Positions 54,176-63,246 of a stretch of DNA of 64,000 nucleotides are shown here, in pieces. The position numbers were made by a program, and so were the translations under genes. A model generated the notes under the pieces. The model was given only the letters and a program-made list of their open reading frames with translations, ran no database searches and was not told the origin of the DNA. Origin of the DNA: Clostridium sp. OS1-26. GTDB taxonomy: Bacteria > Bacillota > Clostridia > Clostridiales > Clostridiaceae. The stretch is from positions 4,559,208 to 4,623,207 of the forward strand of contig NZ_CP133264.1 of the NCBI RefSeq assembly GCF_030915445.1, read 5' to 3'. Positions within the stretch are counted from its first letter, which is position 1, and every line of letters begins with the position of its first letter.

Positions 54176-54207
54176 AAACTGCACAGAAAAATCTGCAGCA
54201 GTTTTCT
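54176..54207 (-). terminator. terminator of the ABC exporter operon
   Basis: AAAACTGC and GCAGTTTT pair around a loop; a long T-run follows on the minus strand. It sits 29 bases after the 54236 gene end. Confidence 0.8.
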
Positions 54208-54235
54208 ATTTATATATTAATGACATTAATTACAG

Positions 54236-56236
54236 TTAAATAGCCTGTTCGTCTAGATTTTTACCTGTGAATTGACTATTGTAAAGATCAGCATAAAAGC
54301 CTTCTTTATCAAGGAGTTCATTATGGTTGCCTTGTTCAATAATCCTACCATTGTTCATTACAAGTATTAAATCTGCATCTCTTATTGTAGATAATCTATG
54401 AGCTATAACAAAGCTGGTCCTTCCCTTCATAAGGTTAGTCATAGCCTTCTGTATCTGAACCTCAGTTCTTGTGTCAACACTACTTGTTGCCTCATCGAGA
54501 ATTAGTATTGCAGGGTCAGCGAGTATAGCACGAGCAATAGTTAAAAGCTGCTTTTGACCTTGTGATATATTAGATGCTTCCTCATTTAGCACTGTATTGT
54601 ATCCTTCTGGAAGAGTTCTAATAAAGTGGTCAGCATGAGCAGCCTTTGCTGCTTTGATGATATCCTCATCTGTTGCACCTCTGCGTCCATAAGCAATGTT
54701 ATCTCTTATAGTACCATTAAAAAGCCATGTATCTTGAAGTACCATACCGAACATAGTACGCAAATCTCCCCGTTTTAAATCCTTAACATCTACACCATCA
54801 ATAGTAATTTTTCCATCGTTTATTTCATAAAAACGCATTAATAGGTTTATTAATGTAGTTTTACCTGCTCCAGTTGGGCCTACTATTGCTATTGTCTCTC
54901 CTTCTTTTACATCTATATTCATATCTTCTATAAGAGTAACATTTTCTTTGTAACCGAATTTAACATTTTCAAACCTAACCTCACCCTTTACTGGTGTTAT
55001 TACCTTTGTGCTATTATTATCTAAATCTCTTTCTAGTATCTGATTATTTTTAAAGTCAACAATTTTAGCATCCTCTCTGTCTGGAATTTCTTCAACTTCA
55101 TCTAATAGTTCAAATACACGCTCAGCTGCTGCTATAGTAGACTGAAGAATATTAGCTATATTTGCAGTTTGAACAATCGGTTGCCCGAATTGTCTTGCGT
55201 ACTGAATAAATGCCTGGATGTCACCAATTTCAATTTTCTTTTTAGTAACAAAAATTCCTCCAACAACACAAACGAGAACATAGCCTATATTGTTAATAAA
55301 GTTCATTAAAGGCATAATTATACCAGAAATAAACTGAGCCTTCCATCCTACATTGTACAGTCTTTCATTAATGCTGTTAAACTCATTTATCGATTTTTCT
55401 TCATGACCAAAAGCTTTAACTATTTTATGTCCAGTATACATCTCTTCTACATGGCCATTCAGCTCTCCAATAGTTTTCTGTTGTTCTACAAAATATTTTT
55501 GTGAACGCTTTGCTATAGTTGTTGTAACAATTATGGATAGAGGCAATGTTATAAGGGTAACAAGTGTCAACGTTACGCTTATTGATAACATCATTACAAT
55601 GATACCTACTATAGTTACAACTGAAGTGATAAGTTGAGTCAAACTCTGCTGCAAGGTAGTTGATATTGTATCAACATCATTTGTAACACGACTTAATATT
55701 TCTCCATGTGTACGTGAATCAAAATATTTAAGAGGTAAACGTGCAAGCTTATTGTTTAAGTCGTTACGCATATTAAATACAGTTTTCTGCGCAACACCAG
55801 CCATGATGTACTGTTGAATATAACTAAATGCTGCACTGATAACATATAAACCAATTAGATAAAGTATTATTTGCCCAATATAATTAAAGTCAACACTTGG
55901 AACTCCCTGTTGCTTTAATTGAAGTAATAGCTGGGGATTTGCACCTTTTTTTACTGCTGAAGCTGCTGCATTCAACTTTTCATAGTACATATATTTATTC
56001 ATTAAGCCTTCAAATAGCTTAGTTGTAGCTTTTCCCATTATCTTAGGACTAACAATGCTAAAAATAGTACTTAAAATAGCTGTTATAAACACTACAATAA
56101 GATTTATCTTATGTGGCGCTAGGTATTTTATAAGCCTTTTCATCGTTCCCTTAAAGTTTTTGGCTTTTTCTGCTGGCATTCCCATAGCCATACCGCCACC
56201 CATAGGACCTCTTCCAGCTTTTCTTTTTTCACCCAT
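54236..56236 (-). CDS. ABC exporter, fused membrane-ATPase subunit (LmrA/YfiC-like)
   Basis: A 666-residue half-transporter: an N-terminal cytosolic Gly/Lys/Met-rich leader (residues 1-35), six membrane helices (about 40-340) and an ATPase domain. Walker A GPTGAGKTTLINLL, Q-loop GMVLQDTWLF, signature NISQGQKQLLTIARA, Walker B ILDEATSSVD and H-loop AHRLSTIRDADL are all present. It follows the other half-transporter, which suggests a heterodimeric multidrug exporter. MarR lies upstream of both, in the same direction, and is likely to repress them. Confidence 0.93.
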   Translation of the reverse strand: MGEKRKAGRGPMGGGMAMGMPAEKAKNFKGTMKRLIKYLAPHKINLIVVFITAILSTIFSIVSPKIMGKATTKLFEGLMNKYMYYEKLNAAASAVKKGANPQLLLQLKQQGVPSVDFNYIGQIILYLIGLYVISAAFSYIQQYIMAGVAQKTVFNMRNDLNNKLARLPLKYFDSRTHGEILSRVTNDVDTISTTLQQSLTQLITSVVTIVGIIVMMLSISVTLTLVTLITLPLSIIVTTTIAKRSQKYFVEQQKTIGELNGHVEEMYTGHKIVKAFGHEEKSINEFNSINERLYNVGWKAQFISGIIMPLMNFINNIGYVLVCVVGGIFVTKKKIEIGDIQAFIQYARQFGQPIVQTANIANILQSTIAAAERVFELLDEVEEIPDREDAKIVDFKNNQILERDLDNNSTKVITPVKGEVRFENVKFGYKENVTLIEDMNIDVKEGETIAIVGPTGAGKTTLINLLMRFYEINDGKITIDGVDVKDLKRGDLRTMFGMVLQDTWLFNGTIRDNIAYGRRGATDEDIIKAAKAAHADHFIRTLPEGYNTVLNEEASNISQGQKQLLTIARAILADPAILILDEATSSVDTRTEVQIQKAMTNLMKGRTSFVIAHRLSTIRDADLILVMNNGRIIEQGNHNELLDKEGFYADLYNSQFTGKNLDEQAI

Positions 56237-56320
56237 AATAATATCCTCCTTCTATGCATAAGGCCAACTAACTTTTAATAGCTTATTATTTTGCTTTAAA
56301 AAGTCTAGTGAATATTTGCT

Positions 56321-58051
56321 TTATGCTAATTCCTCCTCTGATAATTGTGAAGATACTATCTCTCGATATATCTCGCAATCATTTAATAGAGTTTTATGTG
56401 TGCCGATTCCTGCAATTCTACCTTCATCTAACACTATAATTCTATCAGCATCTATTACAGTGCTGACTCTTTGAGCAACAATAATTGCTGTTGAATCCTT
56501 TATTTCTGGTTTTAAAGCTGCTCTAAGCTTTGCATCAGTTTTAAAATCTAGTGCTGAAAAGCTGTCGTCAAATATAAATATCTCCGGTCTTCTAACAAGT
56601 GCACGAGCAATGGCCAGACGCTGCTTTTGCCCTCCAGAAACATTATTACCACCTTGAGCAATCATTGAATCATATCCATCTTTCATATTAGACACAAATT
56701 CCGATGCTTGAGCAATTTCTGCTGCATGCCTAATCTCCATGTCATTTGCATCCTCTTTTCCATATTTGATATTGTCAGATATGGTTCCAGTAAACAATAC
56801 AGCCTTTTGTGGAACAAAACCAATTTTTTTTCTAAGGTTTTCTTGGGACATTTCTCTAATATCCATTCCGTCAACTAAAATACTGCCATTATCAATATCA
56901 TAGAAGCGAGGTATAAGACTTATTAGTGTGGATTTTCCAGAACCAGTTCCGCCAATAATAGCAGTTATTTCACCAGGTTTTACACTAAAAGAAATATTGC
57001 TTATCGCTGGCTGCTCTGCACCGGGGTAACTAAAGGTAACATCCTTAAATTCTATATATCCTCTCTCTTTTTCAGTATTTTTTGCCTCTATAGGGTCATT
57101 AATTTCAGGCTTCATATCAAGCACTTCGTTAATTCTTACTGCTGAAGCCTCAGCACGAGGTATCATAACAAACATCATAGAAACCATAATTAAAGAAAAC
57201 ATTATCTGCATAGCATATTGAATAAATGCCATCATATCTCCTACCTGCATTTTTCCGCTATCAATGCGTATTCCACCAAACCAGACTATTGCAACACTTG
57301 TAAGGTTCATTATTATTATCATAGCAGGCATTAAAACCGCCATTATTTTATTAACTTTAATAGCAGTATTAGTTAAATCAGAATTAGCTTCAGTAAATCG
57401 TATCTTTTCATCATCAATACGATTAAAGGCACGTATTACTCTTATTCCGATAAGATTCTCACGTACAACAAGATTTAACTTATCTAATTTTACCTGCATT
57501 GCTTTAAATAATGGAACTCCCTTTGTTGCAACTATCGCAATTATACCTGCAAGAACAGGAATAACTACTACGAGGATAAGTGACAACTCTGCATCTTTTG
57601 ACACAGCCATAATAATACCACCTATACACATCAGTGGCGCACTAATCATCATACGCAATATTAATATTGTTACTTGTTGTACTTGCATAATGTCATTTGT
57701 AGTTCTTGTGATAAGTGACGCTGTACCTACTTTATCGAATTCATTTAAAGAAAAACTTTCTACCCTTGAAAAAACTTTCTTTCTAATGTCTCGGCCAAAC
57801 TTTGTTGCAACTTTTGATGACAAAAAACTTGCCCAAATTGTACAAACACCACTGACTGCTGCTACAATCAGCATAAATCCACCGATTCTCATTATATAGT
57901 TAGTATCTCCCTTGACAATACCAGTGTTAACTATATCTGACATTAATGTAGGGAGGTATAATTCTGCAATGGATTGAAAGAATAAAAGAACTAAAATACC
58001 TGTTACAACCGTTGCATATGGCTTTAAAAATCTAAATAATTTAAACATCAT
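56321..58051 (-). CDS. ABC exporter, fused membrane-ATPase subunit (YfiB-like)
   Basis: The ATG at 58051 (six bases after GGAG) gives 576 residues; a TTG at 58063 overlaps the ribosome site. Six membrane helices fill residues 10-310, then an ATPase domain: Walker A GGTGSGKSTLISLI, Q-loop GFVPQKAVLF, signature NVSGGQKQRLAIARA, and Walker B IFIFDDSFSALD where the catalytic Glu is Asp-Ser. AQRVSTV supplies a Gln in place of the H-loop His. These substitutions mark the degenerate ATP site of a heterodimeric exporter, so the partner at 54236 probably holds the consensus site. Confidence 0.93.
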   Translation of the reverse strand: MMFKLFRFLKPYATVVTGILVLLFFQSIAELYLPTLMSDIVNTGIVKGDTNYIMRIGGFMLIVAAVSGVCTIWASFLSSKVATKFGRDIRKKVFSRVESFSLNEFDKVGTASLITRTTNDIMQVQQVTILILRMMISAPLMCIGGIIMAVSKDAELSLILVVVIPVLAGIIAIVATKGVPLFKAMQVKLDKLNLVVRENLIGIRVIRAFNRIDDEKIRFTEANSDLTNTAIKVNKIMAVLMPAMIIIMNLTSVAIVWFGGIRIDSGKMQVGDMMAFIQYAMQIMFSLIMVSMMFVMIPRAEASAVRINEVLDMKPEINDPIEAKNTEKERGYIEFKDVTFSYPGAEQPAISNISFSVKPGEITAIIGGTGSGKSTLISLIPRFYDIDNGSILVDGMDIREMSQENLRKKIGFVPQKAVLFTGTISDNIKYGKEDANDMEIRHAAEIAQASEFVSNMKDGYDSMIAQGGNNVSGGQKQRLAIARALVRRPEIFIFDDSFSALDFKTDAKLRAALKPEIKDSTAIIVAQRVSTVIDADRIIVLDEGRIAGIGTHKTLLNDCEIYREIVSSQLSEEELA

Positions 58052-58078
58052 TATCATCTCCAATTACTAAAACTATAG

Positions 58079-58531
58079 TTATATTTCAGTTTTCCTATCG
58101 CATACTTTCATAAGATTATCTCTGACTTGCATTAACAATCTACGAAGTAATATTTCTTCCTCTGAGGTAAAATTACTAAAGCAATCCGAATTTATAATCT
58201 TCATAACTTCTTTTACTTCTTCGCAAACTTTTTTCCCCTTTTCTGTAATATAAACTCGCGAAATTCGCTGATCAGTAACATCTGCTTTTCGTTCTAAAAG
58301 CCCTGCCTTCTCCATCCTATTTAACATGACTGTAGCTGTAGCTGGCTTAATGTTAAGCTCATTTGCCAACTCTTTCTGACTCTGTCCATCTTTCTTATAT
58401 AATGTAAATAGCATACCTGGTTGACCAGGGTACACCCCTACTTTATCAAGCAATGTATGAGTACGATGATAGTGAAGTTTTATTACTTGAGCAAAAACAT
58501 GATATAATGAATCATTTTGATAACATTCCAT
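58079..58531 (-). CDS. MarR-family transcriptional regulator
   Basis: A 150-residue winged-helix regulator: helix-turn-helix ELANELNIKPATATVMLNRM, then EKAGLLERKADVTDQRISRV and YITEKGKKV. It lies 28 bases upstream of the two exporter genes and is in the same operon. Its promoter region carries TTAGTCGTCTAA, a MarR-like dyad, so it is likely to repress itself and the exporter until a toxic ligand binds. Complete. Confidence 0.93.
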   Translation of the reverse strand: MECYQNDSLYHVFAQVIKLHYHRTHTLLDKVGVYPGQPGMLFTLYKKDGQSQKELANELNIKPATATVMLNRMEKAGLLERKADVTDQRISRVYITEKGKKVCEEVKEVMKIINSDCFSNFTSEEEILLRRLLMQVRDNLMKVCDRKTEI

Positions 58532-58550
58532 TAAGTCACCTCCAATTTAT

Positions 58551-58600
58551 TTAGTCGTCTAACTGTATTTTATAATATCACTATTCTTTACATCAGTCAA
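58551..58600 (-). promoter_or_regulatory. marR-ABC promoter with operator
   Basis: TTGACT (58595-58600) and TATTAT (58572-58577) are 17 bases apart on the minus strand. The palindrome TTAGTCGTCTAA (58551-58562) lies just downstream of the -10 and is the likely MarR operator. Confidence 0.7.
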
Positions 58601-58875
58601 TAAACTTAGCAAATCACTCGTATAGTAAGTTATGCCAGAAAACGTTATCTTCATTATTTATTTACAATTTTAGTTTGTTGCCTAATTACATTATTGAATT
58701 ATTATAACTATATTGCTGTAATATTATTTGCCATATTATTATATTTATCCGATATCATATCATTACTTATGGATATTTTAAGAGCAATTTTTTACTTGCG
58801 TATTAATAATAGTCTATGATGTTATGTTAGAGTCAACATTTAAGCTTAAATTTTAATAATGGTATTAAAATTAGT
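58601..58875. other. AT-rich intergenic region, no gene seen
   Basis: No frame with a ribosome site and no conserved RNA element was noticed between the marR promoter and the terminator of the EcsC gene. Confidence 0.5.
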
Positions 58876-58877
58876 AG

Positions 58878-58924
58878 AGGGTATGTATTATAATGCATAT
58901 AGAACATTATGATACATACCCTTT
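58878..58924 (-). terminator. terminator of ecsC-like gene
   Basis: AGGGTATGTATTATAATG pairs with CATTATgATACATACCCT around a 9-base loop, immediately after the minus-strand stop codon. Confidence 0.85.
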
Positions 58925-58925
58925 A

Positions 58926-59648
58926 TTAATTGTTTTTGAAAATTCTCATTCTATAAGCATTAATTGCCGTTTCACCAAGCTTATCTAATAATTGATAGTT
59001 TGCATAAGCCCCAATCACAGCTCCAATTCCCGGAACTAACTGCAACATTTTTGCTAAGTCGATATAGTCTCTATATTCCTGCTGAAAAGTTCTCCAATCA
59101 AAGTAATTTACATCTTCCGGAAGGTATTTGACATAGTTTTCCCAGTCTGCAATCTCTAAATAAACTCGTGCTCTTCTCTCAGGACTTGAAAAAGCTAACT
59201 GGAATATATATAAAATATATAATCTTTCTTTGTAATTTGCTGCATTAAAACCATATAAGCTTGCTATCTCAAATAAAAATTTTATTTTTATGCTTAAAAG
59301 TATTGGAAAGTCTGCTAATCCTAGGAGCAATCCCCCTGCTCCTGTGCCAGCGCCACTAACAACAGCAGCTTTTCTATAAGAATTTAATTTTTCCTTAACC
59401 AATCTTTCTCTTTTTTCTAAAGATACATTCATTAGTGGCAACTTTGTTGTAAATTCAGAACCTAGAAGTACTACTTTCACCGTATTTTTTATTGCTTCTG
59501 TAATTACTATATTTGCTTTATCTGGTATTAGGTTATTGACCTTGTTTTGCAGCCCTTTAGTTACTTTGCTTGTAAATGATGGTTTCTTTAACATCTTTTT
59601 CTGCCATAATTTTAGTTCATCTATAGCTTGCTCTGTGTAATTATTCAT
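58926..59648 (-). CDS. EcsC family protein
   Basis: A 240-residue protein matching the EcsC family (AIDELKLWQKKMLKKPSF, AAVVSGAGTGAGGLLLGLAD, FPILLSIKIKFLFEIASLYG, QLVPGIGAVIGAYANYQLLD). The Gly/Ala-rich central stretch could be membrane-associated. EcsC of Bacillus follows the EcsAB ABC transporter in its operon, but the protein itself has no known biochemical function. Here it is downstream of an ABC unit with a 58-residue membrane peptide gene in between, whose stop overlaps its ribosome site. Confidence 0.85.
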   Translation of the reverse strand: MNNYTEQAIDELKLWQKKMLKKPSFTSKVTKGLQNKVNNLIPDKANIVITEAIKNTVKVVLLGSEFTTKLPLMNVSLEKRERLVKEKLNSYRKAAVVSGAGTGAGGLLLGLADFPILLSIKIKFLFEIASLYGFNAANYKERLYILYIFQLAFSSPERRARVYLEIADWENYVKYLPEDVNYFDWRTFQQEYRDYIDLAKMLQLVPGIGAVIGAYANYQLLDKLGETAINAYRMRIFKNN

Positions 59649-59650
59649 AC

Positions 59651-59827
59651 CTACTCCTTAAAAATGTTTAATTTACTATAATTTGTCGCCAAAATAAGTA
59701 AGAGAGATGAGATAAAGTATAATAATGTTCTATATACATTACTTGTAATAGAAACTTTTGAAGCAGATATAAAAGTTATTCCGCTTAAACAGTAAAGTAA
59801 AATATTAATGTATTTTGTAGTTCTCAT
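59651..59827 (-). CDS. small two-helix membrane protein
   Basis: A 58-codon frame with ATG at 59827, an AGGAGTAG ribosome site 4-5 bases upstream, and a TAG three bases before the EcsC gene start. It has two hydrophobic segments (INILLYCLSGITFIS and LLYFISSLLLILA) joined by a polar loop. Position between the permease and EcsC genes, with tight spacing, supports a real gene in the ABC operon. No family recognised. Confidence 0.6.
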   Translation of the reverse strand: MRTTKYINILLYCLSGITFISASKVSITSNVYRTLLYFISSLLLILATNYSKLNIFKE

Positions 59828-59891
59828 TTCACTACTCCTAATCTTCCTTTATAATATTTAGCAAGATAACATATTTACATTCTTTAGTTCT

Positions 59892-60541
59892 CTAAAATTC
59901 CCTGCTCTCATATAGCTTAACAGATAGTAATAAGGAACCTAGAATCATGATTATTATAGTACCTAAAAGGTATACTAATATCTGCATATCAGATTTACTA
60001 GTAAAGAAATTTATTATAGTATTTATAAATATATTACTTTGAATTTTACTTATTATTTTTGTAAATGCTGCTCCCAGGAAGAAAACAAGAAAAAACATTA
60101 CAAAGATAACAACTCTAGATTTTGTATATCCAACTTTAAAGAGAATAGGAATATATATACCATTTAAAAGAGTTATAGCAAAAAGTGCACCAATTATTTC
60201 TTCAAAAGTAACAGAATGTATTGTAATAGGAGATCCTAATAACCTTACTACAATTGCTGTAAGGAAATATGCAGCTACCCCTACTCCAAAGTATATAAAA
60301 ACAGAAAGATATTTCGCCAATACAATATTTCTTCTTTTTATAGGTAGACTGTTTAACATAATATCTGATTTATTCTTCTCTTCCAGTGAAAATCCTGTTA
60401 TGACGAGCATATAACTGACAATCGCCATTGCTGAAACAAAACCTGCTTCTTTGAGGAACACTATTAAAAATATCATATATACAAAGGTAAATAACACTGT
60501 CTTTTTTGTATTAAAATATCTTTTATTATAAGATTAAACAT
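59892..60541 (-). pseudogene. ABC transporter permease (YtrC/ABC-2 type), frameshifted
   Basis: The ATG at 60541 overlaps the end of the ATPase gene (AATGTTTAA) and reads MFNLIIKDILIQKR before a stop. Adding one base to the T-run 60502-60507 gives IQKKTVLFTFVYMIFLIVF and the long frame, about 217 residues in all. Six membrane helices fit the ABC-2 permease family. It pairs with the ATPase at 60534. The one-base loss is in a homopolymer, as elsewhere in the window, so a functional gene is likely in the organism. Confidence 0.8.
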
Positions 60542-61400
60542 TTAATTCCCTCCTTGTACAATACAACATGACATCTTCTAGAGATGGTTTTTCTATGATG
60601 ATACCATCCTTAATAAATTTGTTTATACTGCTTCGATTTTTTGCTAATCCCTCAAAACCAAATTGATTTTCTTTTATACCAACGAAATTTTTTCTCGTAT
60701 CTTCATTTAAAAACTCTTTCTTTCCTTTTACAAGGCCATAACAATCTATAATTTCATCTTTAGTTGTGCTAAATAAGATTTCACCATCGTTAATTAAAGT
60801 GACATAATCAGCTATTTTATCTAAATCTGATGTAATGTGTGTTGAAAAAAATATACCTTTATTTTCATCTTGCATTAAATAAGAAAATATGTCCAGAAGC
60901 TCATTTCGTATCAATGGGTCTAACCCCGAAGTTGGCTCATCCATAATAATAAGTTCCGCTTGATGCGAAAGTGCAATTGCTAGAGAGAATTTCATTTTCA
61001 TTCCTTTTGATAGTTCTTTTATCTTTTTTTTAGGTGATAGAGTAAATTCTTTTAAATATTTATTAAAACATTCATTACTCCAGTTTTTATATAGAGGAGC
61101 AATGATTCTCTTCATTTCAGAAATAGTTAACTCCTCATAAAAGTAATTTTCATCATAGACAAAGCCAATTCTATTTTTAATTTCATTTTCATTTTTGACA
61201 TTGTCTAATCCAAAAACTTTTATCTCTCCAGCATCCTTCTTTAGCAGATTCATTATTAGCTTAATGGTGGTACTTTTACCTGCTCCATTAGGACCAATAA
61301 ATCCCATAATAAACCCCTTTTCAAGAGTGAAACTGATATTTTTAAGAGAAAAATCCTTAAAATCTTTTTTCAAATTTTTTATTTCTAAAATTGGTGCCAT
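60534..61400 (-). CDS. ABC transporter ATP-binding protein (YtrB-like)
   Basis: A 288-residue ATPase. Walker A GFIGPNGAGKSTTIKLIM, Q-loop region (IGFVYDENYFYEEL), signature LSKGMKMKFSLAIALS, Walker B LIIMDEPTSGLDPL and H-loop FSTHIT are in order. The pattern resembles YtrB/BcrA-type ATPases linked to GntR/YtrA regulators. It starts 4 bases after the regulator gene stop and overlaps the permease start. Likely role: export of a lantibiotic or cell-envelope-active compound; inferred. Confidence 0.94.
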   Translation of the reverse strand: MAPILEIKNLKKDFKDFSLKNISFTLEKGFIMGFIGPNGAGKSTTIKLIMNLLKKDAGEIKVFGLDNVKNENEIKNRIGFVYDENYFYEELTISEMKRIIAPLYKNWSNECFNKYLKEFTLSPKKKIKELSKGMKMKFSLAIALSHQAELIIMDEPTSGLDPLIRNELLDIFSYLMQDENKGIFFSTHITSDLDKIADYVTLINDGEILFSTTKDEIIDCYGLVKGKKEFLNEDTRKNFVGIKENQFGFEGLAKNRSSINKFIKDGIIIEKPSLEDVMLYCTRRELNV

Positions 61401-61403
61401 TTA

Positions 61404-61778
61404 TTAAACCTCCTCATAGAAAAGCTTAAGCATTTCTTTCATTTCTTCTAATGATAAATTTATACTTTTTCCTGCAGTAATCGCTTCCAAAAGTTTTTCT
61501 TCCACCATCTTCAATCTAGTTTCTCGCATAAGCTCCTTATTTTGTGCAGCTACATAAGTGCCTTTGCCAGGTATTGTTACAATATACCCATCTTTTTCAA
61601 GTTCGTCATAAGCTCTTTTTGTTGTAATTACACTAATTTGAAGTTCTTTTGCTAAGTTTCTAATTGATGGAAGGCCCTCAGCCTCTGAAAGCTCACCTTT
61701 TAAAATTGACTGCTTTATTTGTGTAACGATTTGTGCATATATGGGCTCCTGTGATGAATTAGAAATAATTATATTCAT
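61404..61778 (-). CDS. GntR-family (YtrA subfamily) regulator
   Basis: A 124-residue regulator with an N-terminal winged helix (EPIYAQIVTQIKQSILKGEL, LPSIRNLAKELQISVITTKR, AYDELEKDGYIVTIPGKGTY) and only a short C-terminal dimerisation tail, the hallmark of the YtrA subfamily. It heads the ABC operon and probably represses it. A 25-base inverted repeat overlaps the promoter -10. Confidence 0.94.
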   Translation of the reverse strand: MNIIISNSSQEPIYAQIVTQIKQSILKGELSEAEGLPSIRNLAKELQISVITTKRAYDELEKDGYIVTIPGKGTYVAAQNKELMRETRLKMVEEKLLEAITAGKSINLSLEEMKEMLKLFYEEV

Positions 61779-61808
61779 TATTTTATACCAACCCTCCAGT
61801 CAATGTAT

Positions 61809-61850
61809 ACTGTATATATACATTATATACAGTCAAACATCTAATGTCAA
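61809..61850 (-). promoter_or_regulatory. consensus promoter and palindromic operator of GntR-ABC operon
   Basis: TTGACA (61845-61850) and TATAAT (61822-61827) are 17 bases apart on the minus strand, a perfect consensus. ACTGTATATA / TATATACAGT (61809-61833) forms a 10-bp inverted repeat over the -10, the likely autoregulatory site. Confidence 0.85.
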
Positions 61851-62052
61851 CACTTACCAAAGTTTTTGTAGACTTTTCTATTGTATGAAGTAAGTGAGTT
61901 CATACAATAGTCTTAGCAGTTTATTGTTTTGTGCGTTGATTTAGTGTGAAAATATTTGAATGATTGACCACTAGATAAATAAATAATGAAAATAATAATA
62001 AATTTATGGTATTATTAACATAATAAATTAAATGCAAAAGGTGTGACTAAAG

Positions 62053-62838
62053 ATGAAACGATTTTATTTTATATTTAATAGCGATGAACTGCTGGTTAAA
62101 ATTAAAGACAAGCACATATCCTTCATCAATGATGATGATATGAATTTCCTAAAAATTAGTTTAATAAATTCAAACAGTTTTGTATCAGAAGATAACAATG
62201 AATACATATTTGGAGAATTAGATAAACAAATAAATGTTATTGAGCCATTTCAGTTTATTAAAATTCGCTCACTTATAGCATTACTTGACATTCCTCTATT
62301 TAATTTGGCTTCTAGAGCCCTTCACTTACTTAACTGGAATAGAACTTATAAGTATTGTAATAAATGCGGCTCTCCCCTTATGGATAAAGATGATGAAAGA
62401 GCAAAAGTCTGCCCTAGCTGTGGTCTAATAGTTTATCCAAGAATATCGCCAGCAATAATAACTGCTGTTGTCAAGGATAACAAATTACTGCTAGCTCATA
62501 ACGTTAACTTTAATAAAGATGTCTACAGCGTTATAGCTGGATTTGTAGAACCTGGGGAATCCTTTGAAGCTTGTGTTGCTAGAGAAGTTTTTGAGGAAAT
62601 CGGAATACAAGTTAAGAATGTAAAATATTTTGGTAGCCAACCTTGGCCTTTCCCAGATTCTTTGATGGTAGCATTTACATGTGAATATAGCAGCGGTGAA
62701 ATAAAAGTAGACGGAATAGAGATCAGCGATGCAGATTGGTATAGTGTAGAAGAGCTTCCTAAAATACCGACTAAGGGAAGTATAGCTCGCAATTTAATAG
62801 AATGGTTTGTAGATAATTATAGGAATACAAAACAATAA
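62053..62838 (+). CDS. nudC: NAD(+) diphosphatase / NADH pyrophosphatase
   Basis: A 261-residue Nudix hydrolase. The zinc ribbon is CNKCGSPLMD..CPSCG (about residues 99-118), and the Nudix box GFVEPGESFEACVAREVFEE, IGI lies near 167-189. The SQPWPFPDSLM motif after it is the NudC specificity signature. The enzyme cleaves NADH/NAD+ and can remove NAD caps from RNA. The N-terminal domain is the usual NudC extension. Monocistronic, with a GGTGTGAC leader. Confidence 0.95.
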   Translation: MKRFYFIFNSDELLVKIKDKHISFINDDDMNFLKISLINSNSFVSEDNNEYIFGELDKQINVIEPFQFIKIRSLIALLDIPLFNLASRALHLLNWNRTYKYCNKCGSPLMDKDDERAKVCPSCGLIVYPRISPAIITAVVKDNKLLLAHNVNFNKDVYSVIAGFVEPGESFEACVAREVFEEIGIQVKNVKYFGSQPWPFPDSLMVAFTCEYSSGEIKVDGIEISDADWYSVEELPKIPTKGSIARNLIEWFVDNYRNTKQ

Positions 62839-62886
62839 ACAACTTAATTACTAATAAATAATTTCTAAAAAGAATATCCCTACATA

Positions 62887-63237
62887 GTTAAAAAGAGCAC
62901 ATACTAATATAGAGAAACTAACCAAAAAATTGACTTATACAGAGGGATATGCTTCTAAAGCTGAAGTAGATTTAAAAACTTTGTGCCAGTCTTAGTGAAG
63001 GGTTTTAAGAGAACCTTAGAACTTTAGAGTTGTTTGAGCACAGCGAGTTCTCAAAAGTTCTTAGGTTGTCTTGAAACACGCACTCTGTGTAAGCGACTAT
63101 CACCAAATCAAAGATTTGGGATATCTGCTTAAGCTTTAGACTGGCTAAAAGTTTTTAACGTGCTGAAGCTTGGAAGCATATCCCGGCGTATAAGTCAATT
63201 TTCGGCCTTAAAAACCTATAGTATGTACTCTTTTAAT
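62887..63237. mobile_element. foldback repeat element, family C copy 2
   Basis: Outer ends TTAAAAAGAGCACATACT and its inverted partner (AGTATGTACTCTTTTAA), then AAAATTGACTTATAC with GGATATGCTT, inverted at the right as AAGCATATCCCGGCG and GTATAAGTCAATTTT. Terminal repeats are about 75 bases. Inside are a second inverted pair (AAGAGAACCTTAGAACTTT / AAAAGTTCTTAGGTTGTCTT) and a family A-like unit at 63067-63133 (palindrome CAAATCAAAGATTTG). Related to 16144-16411; no transposase. Confidence 0.7.
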
Positions 63238-63246
63238 TTTGAGTAA

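Noticed and set aside
16228-63133. Family A repeats considered as a CRISPR array
   Set aside because: Copies are scattered over 47 kb, singly or in pairs, with no regular spacers and no cas genes. They are dispersed palindromes.
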